Part shown: piece by piece, positions 1-10,746 of the stretch
Layout: the number at the start of each line of letters is the position of its first letter
Position numbering within the stretch: position 1 is the stretch's first letter
NCBI GenBank assembly: GCA_949825025.1
Contig: OX463781.1
Span: 6,613,370 to 6,677,369 of the forward strand
Length of the DNA: 64,000 nucleotides
Direction of reading: 5' to 3'
DNA from: Siphlonurus alternatus
Taxonomy: Eukaryota; Arthropoda; Insecta; Ephemeroptera; Siphlonuridae
The notes under the pieces: generated by a model
Told to the model about the DNA's origin: nothing
Database searches by the model: none
Seen by the model: the letters and a program-made list of their open reading frames with translations, nothing else
Program-made: the position numbers and the translations under genes

Positions 1-77
1 ACTTTAGGAGAGAGAGTCATCGACACCTCGTCACAACATGTTGCAGGTGCTAAGGAAAAAAGCTGGTCAAGCTTGTA

Positions 78-206
78 TTTATATAGTCATCCCGGGCTAG
101 CGTTGATTTGACGTCACGTGACCCTCCCATTAGTTTTGTATTGGAGGACAAAGGAATAGGATCGTGACATCAAATCAATGTTTGACCAGAACGACTATAT
201 AATGTT
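78..206. repeat. Foldback MITE-like inverted repeat
   Basis: The left arm (TTATATAGTC, then GTTGATTTGACGTCACG) returns as its reverse complement on the right, where GTGACATCAAATCAATG is followed by GACTATATAA. The arms are about 45 bp, imperfect, and surround a core containing GGAGGACAAAGGA. The same core is seen near 34860, so this is a dispersed family. No ORF. Target duplication is unclear. Superfamily not assigned. Confidence 0.6.
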
Positions 207-840
207 ATGGTCAGCATGTATATGAGCTTGGTATTGTGAGCTATATATTCTTAATATATTTTAAGTAAAAAAAAAAAAGTATATAAACAGATAATTATGA
301 TCCTAATGTTGGTGTTTCACCTGCAGAAAAAAGTTTAAATTGGTCCAGACAATCTATAAAATTCAGGTATGCTTACAATGTTGAAGCTAAAATTTTCCAA
401 TATATTGCTAATATCATAAATCAGATCTTATTTAAATTAAAGCTCTCTGGTTATGTCATAGATATTTTTAATGCAAATCAAATTAGAAATAATAAACAAT
501 CTACTGGCCATGTAAAATTACATTTTTTTTTTAAAAACAAAAACTTTATAAAAACATGGTTCCTAATTAAATGGAACAATACTAATTCTGTTGGTTAAAA
601 AATACATAATTAAAGCATCTTATAAATAATAAATATTTATGATACAAATTTATATTTGACAATAACAGATTGTATCCAAGAATACATACAGTTTAGTCAT
701 ACACCTTTTAAGTTCTATTATAAGTTACATACTGGCCAAAAACATTCAAATATATTTCATGTATTAAAAATACATATGAAAGTAAAGAAATTAACACAAT
801 TAAAATTTCCTCTAAATTAAATAGCAATAAAACAATAGTT
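207..840. other. AT-rich spacer, nothing recognised
   Basis: AT-rich sequence with short A and T runs. I see no ORF of interest, no RNA gene and no repeat shared with the rest of the window. Confidence 0.6.
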
Positions 841-1180
841 GGTATTGTGACATGCGATCTTGTTTGTGTTCACCACCACTACGTATATAGAGCCCTGTGT
901 CGAGTAATTACCTCGCACAGATCGGATCTGGCCGCGAGTGTCTGGCCTGGTGTTTTGTGTGGCGCCTCTATCTCACTATCTTAACTCCCATCTCTGCCGA
1001 CCAACTCCATTCATCAAGCTCCTTCTTATATAGCTAAGAATGGCGCCCCCGTTTGAACGCCAACATCGACGCGATTTACGACGTGAAAATTGCTTGCTGC
1101 TCCTCCTCCTCCTCTAGGTTACCTTTGCCTCTCTCGCTAGCTTCTTCTCTCTACCAGTGATTTACATTCACCTGTCTGCC
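841..1180. promoter_or_regulatory. GC-rich island, candidate regulatory element
   Basis: A sharp shift from AT-rich flanks to mixed, CpG-containing unique sequence, including ATGGCGCCCCCGTTTGAACG around 1040 and a short CTC repeat near 1100. It holds no convincing ORF and no repeat shared within the window. Islands like this recur through the window. A regulatory role is inferred from composition only; a remnant exon or an old transposon are alternatives. Confidence 0.3.
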
Positions 1181-2019
1181 CTTCTTCGTTAATCCTCGCC
1201 TTCTATAAGATATATCTTTCTACAACTCCAGAATCATTTCGTAAGAAAAACGTGAACCAAACACATAAAATATCTGGAAAAGGATTTATATATGTATGCC
1301 AAATATTTTTTTTGTTCTATACTTTCAATAGAAATATTTATGGTTTAGATTTTTTATCAGAATATATTTTAGAATTTTCAAAATAAGTTGTTACAAGAAG
1401 GAAAATAGATTCATATTATTCTTAATTACAGGCTATTAATTTATAATTAAAGCAATACATTTAACATTCCAATGTTATTTATCGATGAATTTTTATGGTC
1501 AAACCTTTGAATGGAGTATCTCAGTTTATCACAAGCTATATAATTCAAATTATAATTAGGTAGATAGCTCCTTTATATACAGGGGAAAACAAAATATCAT
1601 TTCATTAATTACAATATTTCATTTTAAAATGTTTTCATTAATTCACATGCAGCATCATTAAAAGTATACAATTTCACAACAAGGTATTATCACTTGATCC
1701 CTATTTCATTCCAACACATTTGAAGCCATTTATACGTATATTACATTAATTGGTAAAGCATTGAATATCATGTAAAAAAAAAAAGAAAAAAAATCTATTT
1801 TACATTATTAATAATATGTTGCTAAACCTTTGTTTTATTGTATAACTTCATATTATGCAGCAATACGGGTAAACAATATTCAGTGAAGTGTAATAACTAA
1901 TAATACATGATTATCACACTGCACAGAATTTCGATGACTTGTCTGATATAATTCTCCGTGTTTCCACGTTATTCTTCCGGCTGACTGCCCCCACCTGCTC
2001 GCAATGTCAATATAACAAT
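1181..2019. other. AT-rich spacer
   Basis: AT-rich DNA with poly-A/T runs. No supported gene or repeat. Confidence 0.55.
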
Positions 2020-2110
2020 CAGCTGCAGTTGTCGGCCCCTCTGTATATGTACATGACGAGCAATTGCAACATCATGGTCAGCAAAAACTGCACCAAGCAG
2101 CTGCAGCTGC
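2020..2110. promoter_or_regulatory. E-box cluster
   Basis: CAGCTG at 2020-2025, followed by CAATTG at about 2061, then two overlapping GCAGCTGC octamers at 2097-2104 and 2103-2110. GCAGCTG-type E-boxes are the class bound by Achaete-Scute/Daughterless-type bHLH dimers in insects (established knowledge). Use as an enhancer here is inference. An 65-codon ORF over this stretch has no recognisable domain. Confidence 0.35.
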
Positions 2111-3214
2111 CATACTTATATGTTTTCGTAACATAACTCTACAGTTTGTAAGTTGTAAAATAATTAGTAATGATGAAACAATCTACAATGAAGTATACAT
2201 AAAAGTACAAATACTTGGAATTAAAGTGAGCATGCAAGCCTTTTATAATATTATAACATAACATGTTAGATGCACCAAGAAATTGCATTTTTCATCATTC
2301 AGTCAATGTTCTATAGTTATCAAGTGTTATGTGGAGAGAAAGATTTAATGGGATTTAGATTATTTTTAGCTTACAGTTTAAAATTTAATACTATTATATT
2401 TTATTTTATTATGGTGTGACCTTTTCAAACTGTTTAAAATCGCAAAATCTCATGATTTCTAATGTATCCATTATGTACAGTACCATGGTTTTTCCTAATC
2501 CTTTCAAGTTAACTTATTTTTAAGTTGATTTTAATGAGGGTTGAAAATGCTGTCCCAATTTTCAGTTGTTCTAAAATACTTTAATTTCAAGGTGATAATT
2601 ATAATACTGTATAATAAACAGAACAAGTATATGATTATATCACACTCATTAGTAAAGAAGCTGACACCTCACGTATATGTTTTGTGAACTGAGTGGCGAG
2701 TGTGGGGTTGTGTGTCCTGCAGGTTGCATACTAAGCACGGCTGAAGTGACAAAAATGTCGTCGAGAAAAAGTGTCATTTTGATGAAATACAATATCAAGT
2801 TTTATAAATTTACATCATGCTGTGTTTGTGGTCATAAAAGCATAAATTTTAAGAAAATTTGGAGAAAGTATTAGTTATAAAAAGTAAAAAAAATTGAAAA
2901 AAAAAATCAATTTTCACAAGATTTTAATTACATCATAAATTATAGAACTTGGTGTTAACAGTGAAAGTTAACATAATGTTCATTAGGACAAAACATATTG
3001 AATTTTTGTAGTTAATTACTTTAAATACAAAAAAAAAAACATACATTTTTTTGTAAAACAAAAATATATAAAAGTGAAATCAAGATAAATTAATTAAAAT
3101 TTATAGCCTATTTTAATATAACATGACATTAGCTTTAAAATTGTATAAAGTAAAAAAAAAAAAATCAATTAAATAAAATTAAAGTTTATAAATAAAGGAC
3201 ATTTTGTAAAGGAT
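2111..3214. other. AT-rich spacer with one weak GC segment
   Basis: Mostly AT-rich. About 2660-2770 is more mixed in composition but shows no domain. Several poly-A tracts lie at 2880-3170. Nothing else is supported. Confidence 0.5.
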
Positions 3215-3430
3215 TGTACCGGGTGGGATGTCAGAAGGAGATTAATGTCAGGTTAGAGCGCCAGAGGACTCCACGATTTCTCTTCTCTTACCCCAAGTAA
3301 GCGGGCGAGATTTTTTACCTCTTCAACAGCACGGGAGGCGGCCAGTCACTGAAACTGATTAATTACCGTGCCGTCTCATTTAATCTTGTGCCGCCTCTCT
3401 GCAGTGGCACAATATGGAGAGAGAGAAGAT
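3215..3430. promoter_or_regulatory. GC-rich island with repeated GTGCCGYCTC
   Basis: Unique GC-rich island in an AT-rich background. The motif GTGCCG(T/C)CTC occurs twice, about two dozen bases apart, next to TGATTAATTA, a homeodomain-type core. No ORF spans it. A regulatory function is inferred only from composition and motif repetition. Confidence 0.3.
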
Positions 3431-3897
3431 GATACTTAGACTTACTCAATTCGCCTTGTTCTCAGTTAACTCCTAACAATTTAATCGAATTAGTCAAATT
3501 ATAAATTCATTACTCTCCGTTTATTATTTTATTGCAAATCTGTTTCCTGTTGAAAATATTATATAACGGTATACATATGTTTAATTAATGAACATTTCAG
3601 CACTATATACTATAGTGATGTGGAATTTGAAATTGAATTCTGAACTATTATATATAAAAAATCTTAAATAATACAACTGCAAGCTGATATCAAAAGCATT
3701 GTATTATATTTGCATTTACATGCAATGATTTAAAAATAGCCACTTCCGAAAGGATGCAGAAATTTGTATTTTTTTTATTAGTTTCTCTTATTACATTTCA
3801 TGTTGAAAAGTATATTATTATTTTTTTTTTTTAAAGAATAAACTTTAATAGCTATAGGCAATATAATACACCCAAGATTTAAAAAATATATAATATA
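3431..3897. other. AT-rich spacer
   Basis: AT-rich with T runs near 3770 and 3820. No supported feature. Confidence 0.55.
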
Positions 3898-3899
3898 TA

Positions 3900-4110
3900 C
3901 ACTGTAAATCAACAACTAATTAAGAACGTCTTATTTTAAGAGACATCTCTCTTGAAACAAGTGCATACATACTTATTTTAAGAACCTTTCTTCTTAGTTC
4001 AAGACATATTTTTTATTTTTCTAAGAAGGTACATACTTATTATAAGATTGTATCTTGTTTTAAGATTGTCAAGAATCTTATTCACTTCCCAATCTTAAAA
4101 TTTGTAAGAT
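3900..4110. repeat. Possible MITE fragment, CACTGTAAATC family
   Basis: Starts with CACTGTAAATCAA directly after a TA, the same terminus as the element at 10493-10744. The inside is rich in TCTTATTTTAAGA-type words, also as in that element. A matching right terminus was not found, so the copy looks truncated or diverged. Confidence 0.4.
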
Positions 4111-4362
4111 ATCACAATATTCTTAAATTTAATTGCATTATAATATAAATTTAACCTTTATATATTAATTAATTAATTAATTACACTGTATATAATAGTA
4201 TAGTAATATTAATTTAGAGTAATTTTCTAGCGCTGTTTCTTATACAACCGTAATTATTATTCAAATACTGATATCAGTTTGCATGAGTATTGGCTCCTAC
4301 AATTTGAATTAAATATAAACATGTTTTCATTTTTTTTCTGTGTACATGCTTCCTCTTGAAAT

Positions 4363-4365
<3 letters not shown>

Positions 4366-4426
<61 letters not shown>

Positions 4427-4453
4427 GAGGCTTTTAACACTGCATATGCGCAG

Positions 4454-4509
<56 letters not shown>

Positions 4510-4541
4510 GAGGCTTTTAACACTGCATATGCGCAGCCTTA
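4366..4541. repeat. Duplicated (TA)n plus 37-bp unit
   Basis: Two (TA)n tracts (4366-4422 and 4460-4506) are each followed by the same ~37-bp segment, beginning ATCGGAGGCTTTTAACACTG and ending with GCATATGCGCAGCCTTA (4423-4459 and about 4506-4541). The second tract plus segment looks like a tandem duplication of the first. The 69-codon ORF over it is an artefact of (TA)n translation. Confidence 0.85.
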
Positions 4542-4548
4542 TGGGATA

Positions 4549-4835
4549 GAAAACAGCTTAATTTTTACTCAAACTTGGCTTGAAATATAGTACCATTTAA
4601 ATTATACCTGGACGTGACCTTTGATGACTTCTTTAATGGATTCTTTAAAAAACTTGTATTATGGGAATTGACCTACAAAAATTTCAAGATTTTTTCCTGA
4701 AAAAAGGTTCCTTAAAAATATATATTTGAAAATCCATATATTAAAGAATTCGTAATATATTGTGTAGGCATTTTTTAATTGCATGGCACCATGCCGTATT
4801 TCAGACGAAGTTTGAGTAACAATTAAGCTGTTTTC
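4549..4835. repeat. Foldback element, ~287 bp
   Basis: The left end GAAAACAGCTTAATT followed by TACTCAAACTT is matched in reverse complement at the right end (AAGTTTGAGTA, then AATTAAGCTGTTTTC). Homology continues inward at lower identity. No coding capacity. No clear target duplication. Superfamily unknown. Confidence 0.65.
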
Positions 4836-4919
4836 TGTACCATACATATATGGACAGTATATATTAATATGTGTGTATAAAATATTACAAGCTATATAAA
4901 TATATGTAGGCTTCATATG

Positions 4920-5078
4920 CAGGCGCGGATCCAGAAAAAAATTCGGGATGGGCCGCCTCCAAAAGGCCAATGTTAAAAAAAAATTTGGAGTGGGGGACAT
5001 GCCTATATTGCCTATGTTAAATCCAAAATTTTGGGGGGGGGGTGTAGCCCCCCAGCCCACCCCCTGGATCCGCGCCTG
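4920..5078. mobile_element. hAT-type MITE with perfect 8-bp TSD
   Basis: A 159-bp element bounded by perfect 15-bp terminal inverted repeats (CAGGCGCGGATCCAG and its complement). It is flanked by the identical 8-bp duplication TTCATATG at 4912-4919 and 5079-5086. An 8-bp TSD with short CA...TG-bounded TIRs fits the hAT superfamily. It contains a run of nine or ten G and no transposase. ORFs crossing it on either strand are shadows. The perfect TSD suggests a relatively recent insertion. Confidence 0.88.
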
Positions 5079-5280
5079 TTCATATGTTACAGCTTTCCGA
5101 AACACACCAAATTTGAGATTTATTTTTGTCGTGGAGTTATATTTGTAATGGAATATTTTGGTTTATATTTCTCAATAAGTGGCAAGTTAAAATATTTTTA
5201 GGATATAAAATAGTAAAGAAAAATGGATTCGCTCGTAATTCTACTCTAATGTCCAGCCTAAATTTGAAGTATTCCCCCCC

Positions 5281-5931
5281 ATGGTGTTGGATTTTTTTAT
5301 CCTATTTTCTGATTGGCCGCGCTTGCGTCAGCTGTTTCTGTTTTATTTAAAATCTCAACGGCAAAAAAGAGAACGTTTTTTAGAGATTGCGTTTCTTCAC
5401 TCTTCCGTGAATTTCGGCCAATTTATAAACGAAAACATGCAAGAAACTGCACTTTGTTGTGTATTACCGGTAAGTCAGAATCTGCACTTAACGTCATACG
5501 ATATTATGTGTTCAGGGAAGTAATTTTTAATATATATTCAGGTGTCTCATGCAGCCTGCAGCCTGACCAGGAGCTGACGGAAGTCCCGAGTGATGGTCAT
5601 GGGGCGAATTGCAAGTCAAACCAGATTGAAACTGTGGTGGACTTAAGTTTCTTCTGGCAGAGTTTTTTACAGTTTGCATTGTGGTAAGTCTAGTACATAT
5701 ATGGCATTTCTTATAGAAAAATTTGCCTTTTTTTTTAGTAATAAACTGTATGCATACTGTATGATACAGACTCTGAAGCCGGTGTGCCATGTACCTACAT
5801 ACAACGGGCCATGGAGCTATGCTGTGTGCGAGTAGGAGTTGGAACTTCGAGGCCATGTTCACTACAACTGCTTTTCACAACGAATAGGACCCCGACAAAT
5901 GACGTGTGTGTAAAAAATTGAGTACCGTGCG
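5281..5931 (+). other. Possible short spliced transcript (three exons)
   Basis: Three consensus donors GTAAGT begin at 5470, 5684 and 5932, with candidate acceptors at 5540-5541 (or 5560-5561) and 5737-5738. Upstream lie GATTGGCC (CCAAT-type, 5311-5318) and CAGCTG (5329-5334). Using ATG at 5437, exon 1 to 5469, exon 2 5562-5683 and exon 3 from 5739, a frame of 83 codons stays open to TAG at 5833-5835. The predicted peptide has no domain I recognise. Such a short frame can arise by chance, and a non-coding RNA or no transcript at all is equally possible. Three good donors in under 500 bases is the main reason to list it. Confidence 0.18.
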
Positions 5932-6057
5932 GTAAGTTAGATTTTTTTATTTTATATGTTTTTTCCAGTGTTTTCTACAGTCAATAGCACAAATATCTAC
6001 CAACAATGGTCCACAATGGTCCTTTGTTGTTACAGTAGAAAGTTTCATTCCATACTT

Positions 6058-6212
6058 CAAGCTTATTAATATATCTCAGAGCTGCTGCTTGTGTGCGGAC
6101 TCATCGCTGCCAGCCATTGTGGAGGAGTCTCAGCTATAGTAAAAGCAAGCAAGTGGCCAGCACCGATGAGATAGCACACAAGCCAGAGCTCTGTGATAAG
6201 TGATTAGCTAGA
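6058..6212. repeat. Foldback repeat next to the palindrome array
   Basis: Left arm CAGAGCTGCTGCTTGTGTGC followed by ACTCATCG is matched in reverse complement by CGATGAGATAGCACACAAGC followed by AGAGCTCTG, with a ~40-bp centre. The arms diverge outward. It abuts the first P unit of the array at 6213 and may be part of the same structure. No coding capacity. Confidence 0.6.
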
Positions 6213-8539
6213 AGTCAACGATGGGCACCTTTCAAATAAAAATATCACTTCAGTGTGATTTTTTTTACTCACCCCTGTTTCACTGCTCTAGTTTATAAAA
6301 AATAGGCAATTCTCATGACACTGACTGGGCCTTAGAATTTTTAAGCATAAACAAACAGGGGTGTGAGAAAAAAATCACATGGAAGTGAAAATTATGTTGA
6401 AAAGTTTTCCGTCATTTGACGTAACTTTGACTTTAACTTATTTCTGCTGGGCTAGGCCTCTTTTTTCCTTTCTCACTTCAATTGCATGATGTTATGGTCT
6501 TATTACTGTAGCCAAAGTTTCATATTGAAGTGATAAAACAAAAAAAAAAATTGTCATACAGTAGTTAGACATTTTAGGACATTACAGTGCAATGGTACAA
6601 TGCATGGCTCTCTCAGTGAAATTACTCAAGCCTGAAGACTCTTCAGGATGTATTTTGTGTTAAAAAAAATTCAAAGCAAAATATGAAAGGTTTGTATGCA
6701 GTAAAAAGTCTTGTGTAATTTCACTGAGAGAGCCATGCATTGTACCATTGCACTGTAAGGTCCTACATTGTATAACTACTGTATGACAATTTTTTGTTTT
6801 ATCACTTCATTATGAAACTTTGGCTACAGTAATAAGACCATAACATCATGCAATTGAAGTGAGAAAGGAAAATAAAGGCCTTGCCCAGCAGAAATAAGTT
6901 ATAGTCAATTTTATGTCAAATGACGGAAAACTTTTCAACATAATTTTCACTTCCATGTGATTTTTTTCTCACACCCCTGTTTGTATATGCTTAAAAAATC
7001 TAAGGCCCAGTCAGTGTCATGAGAATTGCCTATTTTTTTATAAACTAGAGCAGTGAAACAGGGGTGAGTAAAAAAAATCACACTGAAGTGATATTTTTAC
7101 TTGAAATAATTTTGCCCGTCATTTGACGTAACTTTGACTTCAACTAATTTCTGCTGGGCAAGGCCTTTTTTTTCCTTTCTCACTTCAATTGCATGATATT
7201 ATGGTCTTATTACTGTAGCCAAAGTTTCATAATGAAGTGATAAAACAAAAAAAAAAAATTGTCATACAGTAGTTAGACATTTTAGGACATTACAGTGCAA
7301 TGGTACAATGCATGGCTCTCTCAGTGAAATTACACAAGCCTGAAGACTCTTCAGGATGTATTTTGTGTTAAAAAAATTCAAAGCAAAATATGAAAGCTTT
7401 GTATGCATTAAAAAGTCTTGTGTAATTTCACTGAGAGAGCCCATGCATTGTACCATTGCACTGTAAGGTCCTACATTGTATAACTACTGTATGACAATTT
7501 TTTGTTTTATCACTTCATTATGAAACTTTGGCTACAGTAATAAGACCATAACATCATGCAATTGAAGTGAGAAAGGAAAATAAAGGCCTTGCCCAGCAGA
7601 AATAAGTTATAGTCAATTTTATGTCAAATGACGGAAAACTTTTCAACATAATTTTCACTTCCATGTGATTTTTTTCTCACACCCCTGTTTGTATATGCTT
7701 AAAAAATCTAAGGCCCTGTCAGTGTCATGAGAATTGCCTATTTTTTTATAAACTAGAGCAGTGAAACAGGGGTGAGTAAAAAAAATCACACTGAAGTGAT
7801 ATTTTTACTTGAAATAATTTTGCCCGTCATTTGACGTAACTTTGACTTCAACTAATTTCTGCTGGGCAAGGCCTTTTTTTTCCTTTCTCACTTCAATTGC
7901 ATGATATTATGGTCTTATTACTGTAGCCAAAGTTTCATAATGAAGTGATAAAACAAAAAAAAAAATTGTCATACAGTAGTTAGACATTTTAGGACATTAC
8001 AGTGCAATGGTACAATGCATGGCTCTCTCAGTGAAATTACACAAGCCTGAAGACTCTTCAGGATGTATATTGTGTTAAAAAAAATTCAAAGCAAAATATG
8101 AAAGCTTTGTATGCAGTAAAAAGTCTTGTGTAATTTCACTGAGAGAGCCATGCATTGTACCATTGCACTGTAAGGTCCTACATTGTATAACTACTGTATG
8201 ACAATTTTTTATTTTATCACTTCATTATAAAACTTCGGCTACAGTAATAAGCCAATAACATCATGCAATTGAAGCAAGGAAGGTAAATAAAGGCCTTGCC
8301 CAGCAGAAATAAGTTAAAATCAAAGTTACGTCAAATGACGGGCAAAATTAATTCAAGTAAAAATATCACTTCAGTGTGATTTTTTTTACTCACCCCTGTT
8401 TCACTGCTCTAGTTTATTAAAAATAGGCAATTCTCATGACACTGACTGGGCCTTAGATTTTTTAAGCATATACAAACAGGGGTGTGAGAAAAAAATCACA
8501 TGGAAGTGAAAATTATGTTGAAAAGTTTTCCGTCATTTG
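6213..8539. repeat. Alternating array of two palindromic repeats
   Basis: Two different palindromic units alternate. P is about 210 bp, with arms containing ATATCACTTCAGTGTGAT and CACCCCTGTTTCAC. Q is about 510 bp, with its centre near CCTGAAGACTCTTCAGG and arms containing GGCTCTCTCAGTGAAATTAC. Units share the boundary word GTCATTTGAC or its complement, at about 6411, 6915, 7118, 7623, 7826, 8330 and (last one broken) 8532. The order is P-Q-P'-Q-P'-Q-P, where the prime marks inversion, and the direct period is 708 bp. Identity between copies is high, pointing to recent amplification or conversion. No transposase. ORFs inside are translations of palindrome arms. The right end is cut by a hAT remnant. 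Confidence 0.88.
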
Positions 8540-8732
8540 GTGGATTCAGGGGGGAGGGAGGGGGCGGTGCCCTATTACACGATGTTAAAATTTGGTGTGA
8601 GAGGGGGGGGGGGGCGATGGGGGATGGTGGTACACCTTCAATGTATTTTTGGATATTTTGGGGGGAGCGGGGGGCGTTGCCCCCCCCCCATTGCCCTTCC
8701 CCCCCCCCCCCATATTCTTGGATCCGCGCCTG
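8540..8732. mobile_element. hAT-type MITE remnant (right end kept)
   Basis: The right end GGATCCGCGCCTG is identical to the terminal repeat of the element at 4920-5078, and the inside has the same G-run/C-run character. The left end (GGTGGATTCAGGGGGG) is degraded and no 8-bp duplication is seen. It interrupts the last P unit of the palindrome array at its boundary word, so it arrived after that unit. ORFs here are G/C-run translations. Confidence 0.65.
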
Positions 8733-9033
8733 ATTGCACTAATTTTGTACTGGAATTTATGACTGCTGAATTAGATACAAAGAAAGCTTGCTTAATTTTA
8801 AATTATTCGAGCATTAAAAAAAATAAAATAATCTTAATTATTGTCGTTCTTAATTTTTGTTGTATATTTTCAGGGGGACGGCTGATCAAGTTCGTCATGG
8901 AGGTCTCTTAGGGTCTCTGTTATGATGAAGCGAAGGGTAAAGAAAGATCTTATGCTGCTGGTTTTGTTTGTATAATTTAATTCTAATATTAACTAAAACG
9001 GCGTGCTCAATTTTCATATACAAACTGAATGTT
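8733..9033. other. Spacer, one weak acceptor-like site
   Basis: AT-rich. A TATATTTTCAG acceptor-like site near 8870 is followed by a short open stretch to a TAG at about 8909. There is too little to call an exon. Confidence 0.4.
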
Positions 9034-9190
9034 AAGCCGGTATTACACGATACAATTTTTCTAACTATTGAATAAAATTTTTTCTTACAAGAAAATTTCA
9101 TCTCCGTACAAACAAATGGAGTTCAAATTTTCTTGTAAGGAAAAATTGTATTCAATACTTAGAAAAATTGTATCATCTAATACCGGCTTC
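9034..9190. repeat. MITE, ACACGATACAATTTTTC family (copy 1)
   Basis: A near-complete palindrome. GCCGGTATTACACGATACAA and the following TTTTTCTAA are matched in reverse complement by TTAGAAAAATTGTATCATCT and AATACCGGC. Two further copies with the same CGATACAAT core lie at 10024-10130 and 53211-53350. Flanks give no certain TSD. ORFs in it are artefacts. Confidence 0.75.
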
Positions 9191-10020
9191 AAGATGTGCT
9201 TACATTTTAGTGTATTTTATTTTTTTTATATTATTATCACTATTATTATTATTCATGACAAATTCTACACTGTTTGCAAATTAATTAATTTGCAAATAAA
9301 ATTAACACTGAAATTTTTCTGGCTGCCAATTACGTTGTAAACACTGTGCCATGTAAACAACATAATATTTTTATAAAATTATTAGAACAATACCATCAAT
9401 TAAGTTTGGAAAACATTCTTCAGTTAACACAGCAATGATTTTGGAGTTTATAGCAGGAAATTATTATAATATTTTTTTTTTTAAATATCTGGGGGTCCTT
9501 TATACATGCAGGATGGATTTCTAAAGCTTGAATTGTTGGTTGGTGGCATTATTATTATTTTTTTTTCAATTTTTATAATGTGAGAGTGACTCTTTCTACT
9601 TTAGTTGAATAATTTAATTTAATTTAATTTATACACTACTTGAAAACGTGCCATGAAGAATACCTTTCACCAATTATTGGCGTAAAAAATAAATATATTT
9701 AGAAAAATTTCCAGATCTCTTTATATAAATAAATTCACATTTATTTGGCAGCTGCTTGAGATGGAGGGGTATTCTTCTCTTTTCAAAATTGAAAATTTTA
9801 TTTACCTCCAAGCGAGGTGTAACCAATATTACATTAAATATTCATTTATTTAATTTTTTTTTCTAATTTCTTCGTGTTAGTTTCTCAATACAGTATAGGT
9901 TAAAGTATTTTTAGAAACTAAAACTTTCAAAAAAAAAAAAAAAAAAAATGCAATCACTATTCTACTTTAAAATTTATTGAGTGTTATGTGGCTTCAGTCA
10001 TATAATTATTAAAAATATAT
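9191..10020. other. AT-rich spacer
   Basis: AT-rich with a poly-A tract near 9931-9948. It contains one GCAGCTGCTT E-box decamer at 9748-9757. No other supported feature. Confidence 0.5.
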
Positions 10021-10023
10021 GAA

Positions 10024-10130
10024 GGTGGTATTTCACGATACAATTTTTCTTATTAATGCAAATCTTGCATGAAGATGAAATTTTTCATAACAAAGAAGTT
10101 TATGCAAAATTGTATTGTGTTATTAAACTG
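10024..10130. repeat. MITE, ACACGATACAATTTTTC family (copy 2)
   Basis: The left arm TTTCACGATACAATTTTTCT pairs with the right part GCAAAATTGTATTGTGTTAT. It is the same family as 9034-9190, shorter and more diverged. Confidence 0.55.
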
Positions 10131-10490
10131 AATATTATTAAATAATGAAATATAACATGTATTGACAAGTCTTGCAAATAAGTCTGATTTTTACTAATAC
10201 CTTTTATTAATAAAATCTTGATAGTTATTTAGTAGATAGTGACTACACTCTTATTATTATATTCACATTTTTGCTATGTGTTTTTATGTATACGGAAACT
10301 GGAATTATGCAACATTTACTTATTGAATATAGTTTTTTTTTATTATTTATTACTGAGTAGAGAAAATAATTTAAATTTGTTATGAAATTTTATGCATTAA
10401 TTTTTGAAAAATTTCCATGTCTCTAATAAAATGTATTTCATTGCTGTATATATTTTTGTAAAACTCTGCAACTTCATAATAAAAAATAAA
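10131..10490. other. AT-rich spacer
   Basis: AT-rich sequence with T runs. Nothing recognised. Confidence 0.55.
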
Positions 10491-10492
10491 TA

Positions 10493-10744
10493 CACTGTAA
10501 TCTGAATATAATTCTAATTAATGCTATGCCTCCCTTGAAGCATCTTTGCAATGTAGGTTGCCTACCTGCTAGGATGACCCCATTTAAGAAGGTACCAAAA
10601 TCTTATTTTAAGAAGGTAGTGTTCTTAAAATAAGATAAAGGTGCTCTTATTTGAAACAAGAACCCTCAAAAACCATCTTAATTAAGGGGACAAATTTTAA
10701 AAACCTTTTTTGATCTTGTTTTAAGAATGTTTTGATTTACAGTG
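10493..10744. repeat. TA-flanked MITE (CACTGTAA ... GATTTACAGTG)
   Basis: A 252-bp stretch bounded by CACTGTAATC on the left and GATTTACAGTG on the right, each directly flanked by TA (10491-10492, 10745-10746). TA duplication fits the Tc1/mariner superfamily. The inside is rich in TCTTATTTTAAGA-like words in both orientations. No ORF. Related sequence at 3900. Confidence 0.6.
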
Positions 10745-10746
10745 TA

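Noticed and set aside
4659..5105. 148-codon minus-strand ORF
   Set aside because: It runs through a foldback repeat and the hAT MITE, so its protein is translated repeat DNA.
6213..8539. Long hairpin as a miRNA or structured RNA gene
   Set aside because: Palindromes are hundreds of bases long, repeated and mobile-element-like. No evidence of a miRNA-sized conserved hairpin.
8500..8911. 77- and 124-codon ORFs rich in glycine and proline
   Set aside because: Products of the G and C runs of a hAT remnant.
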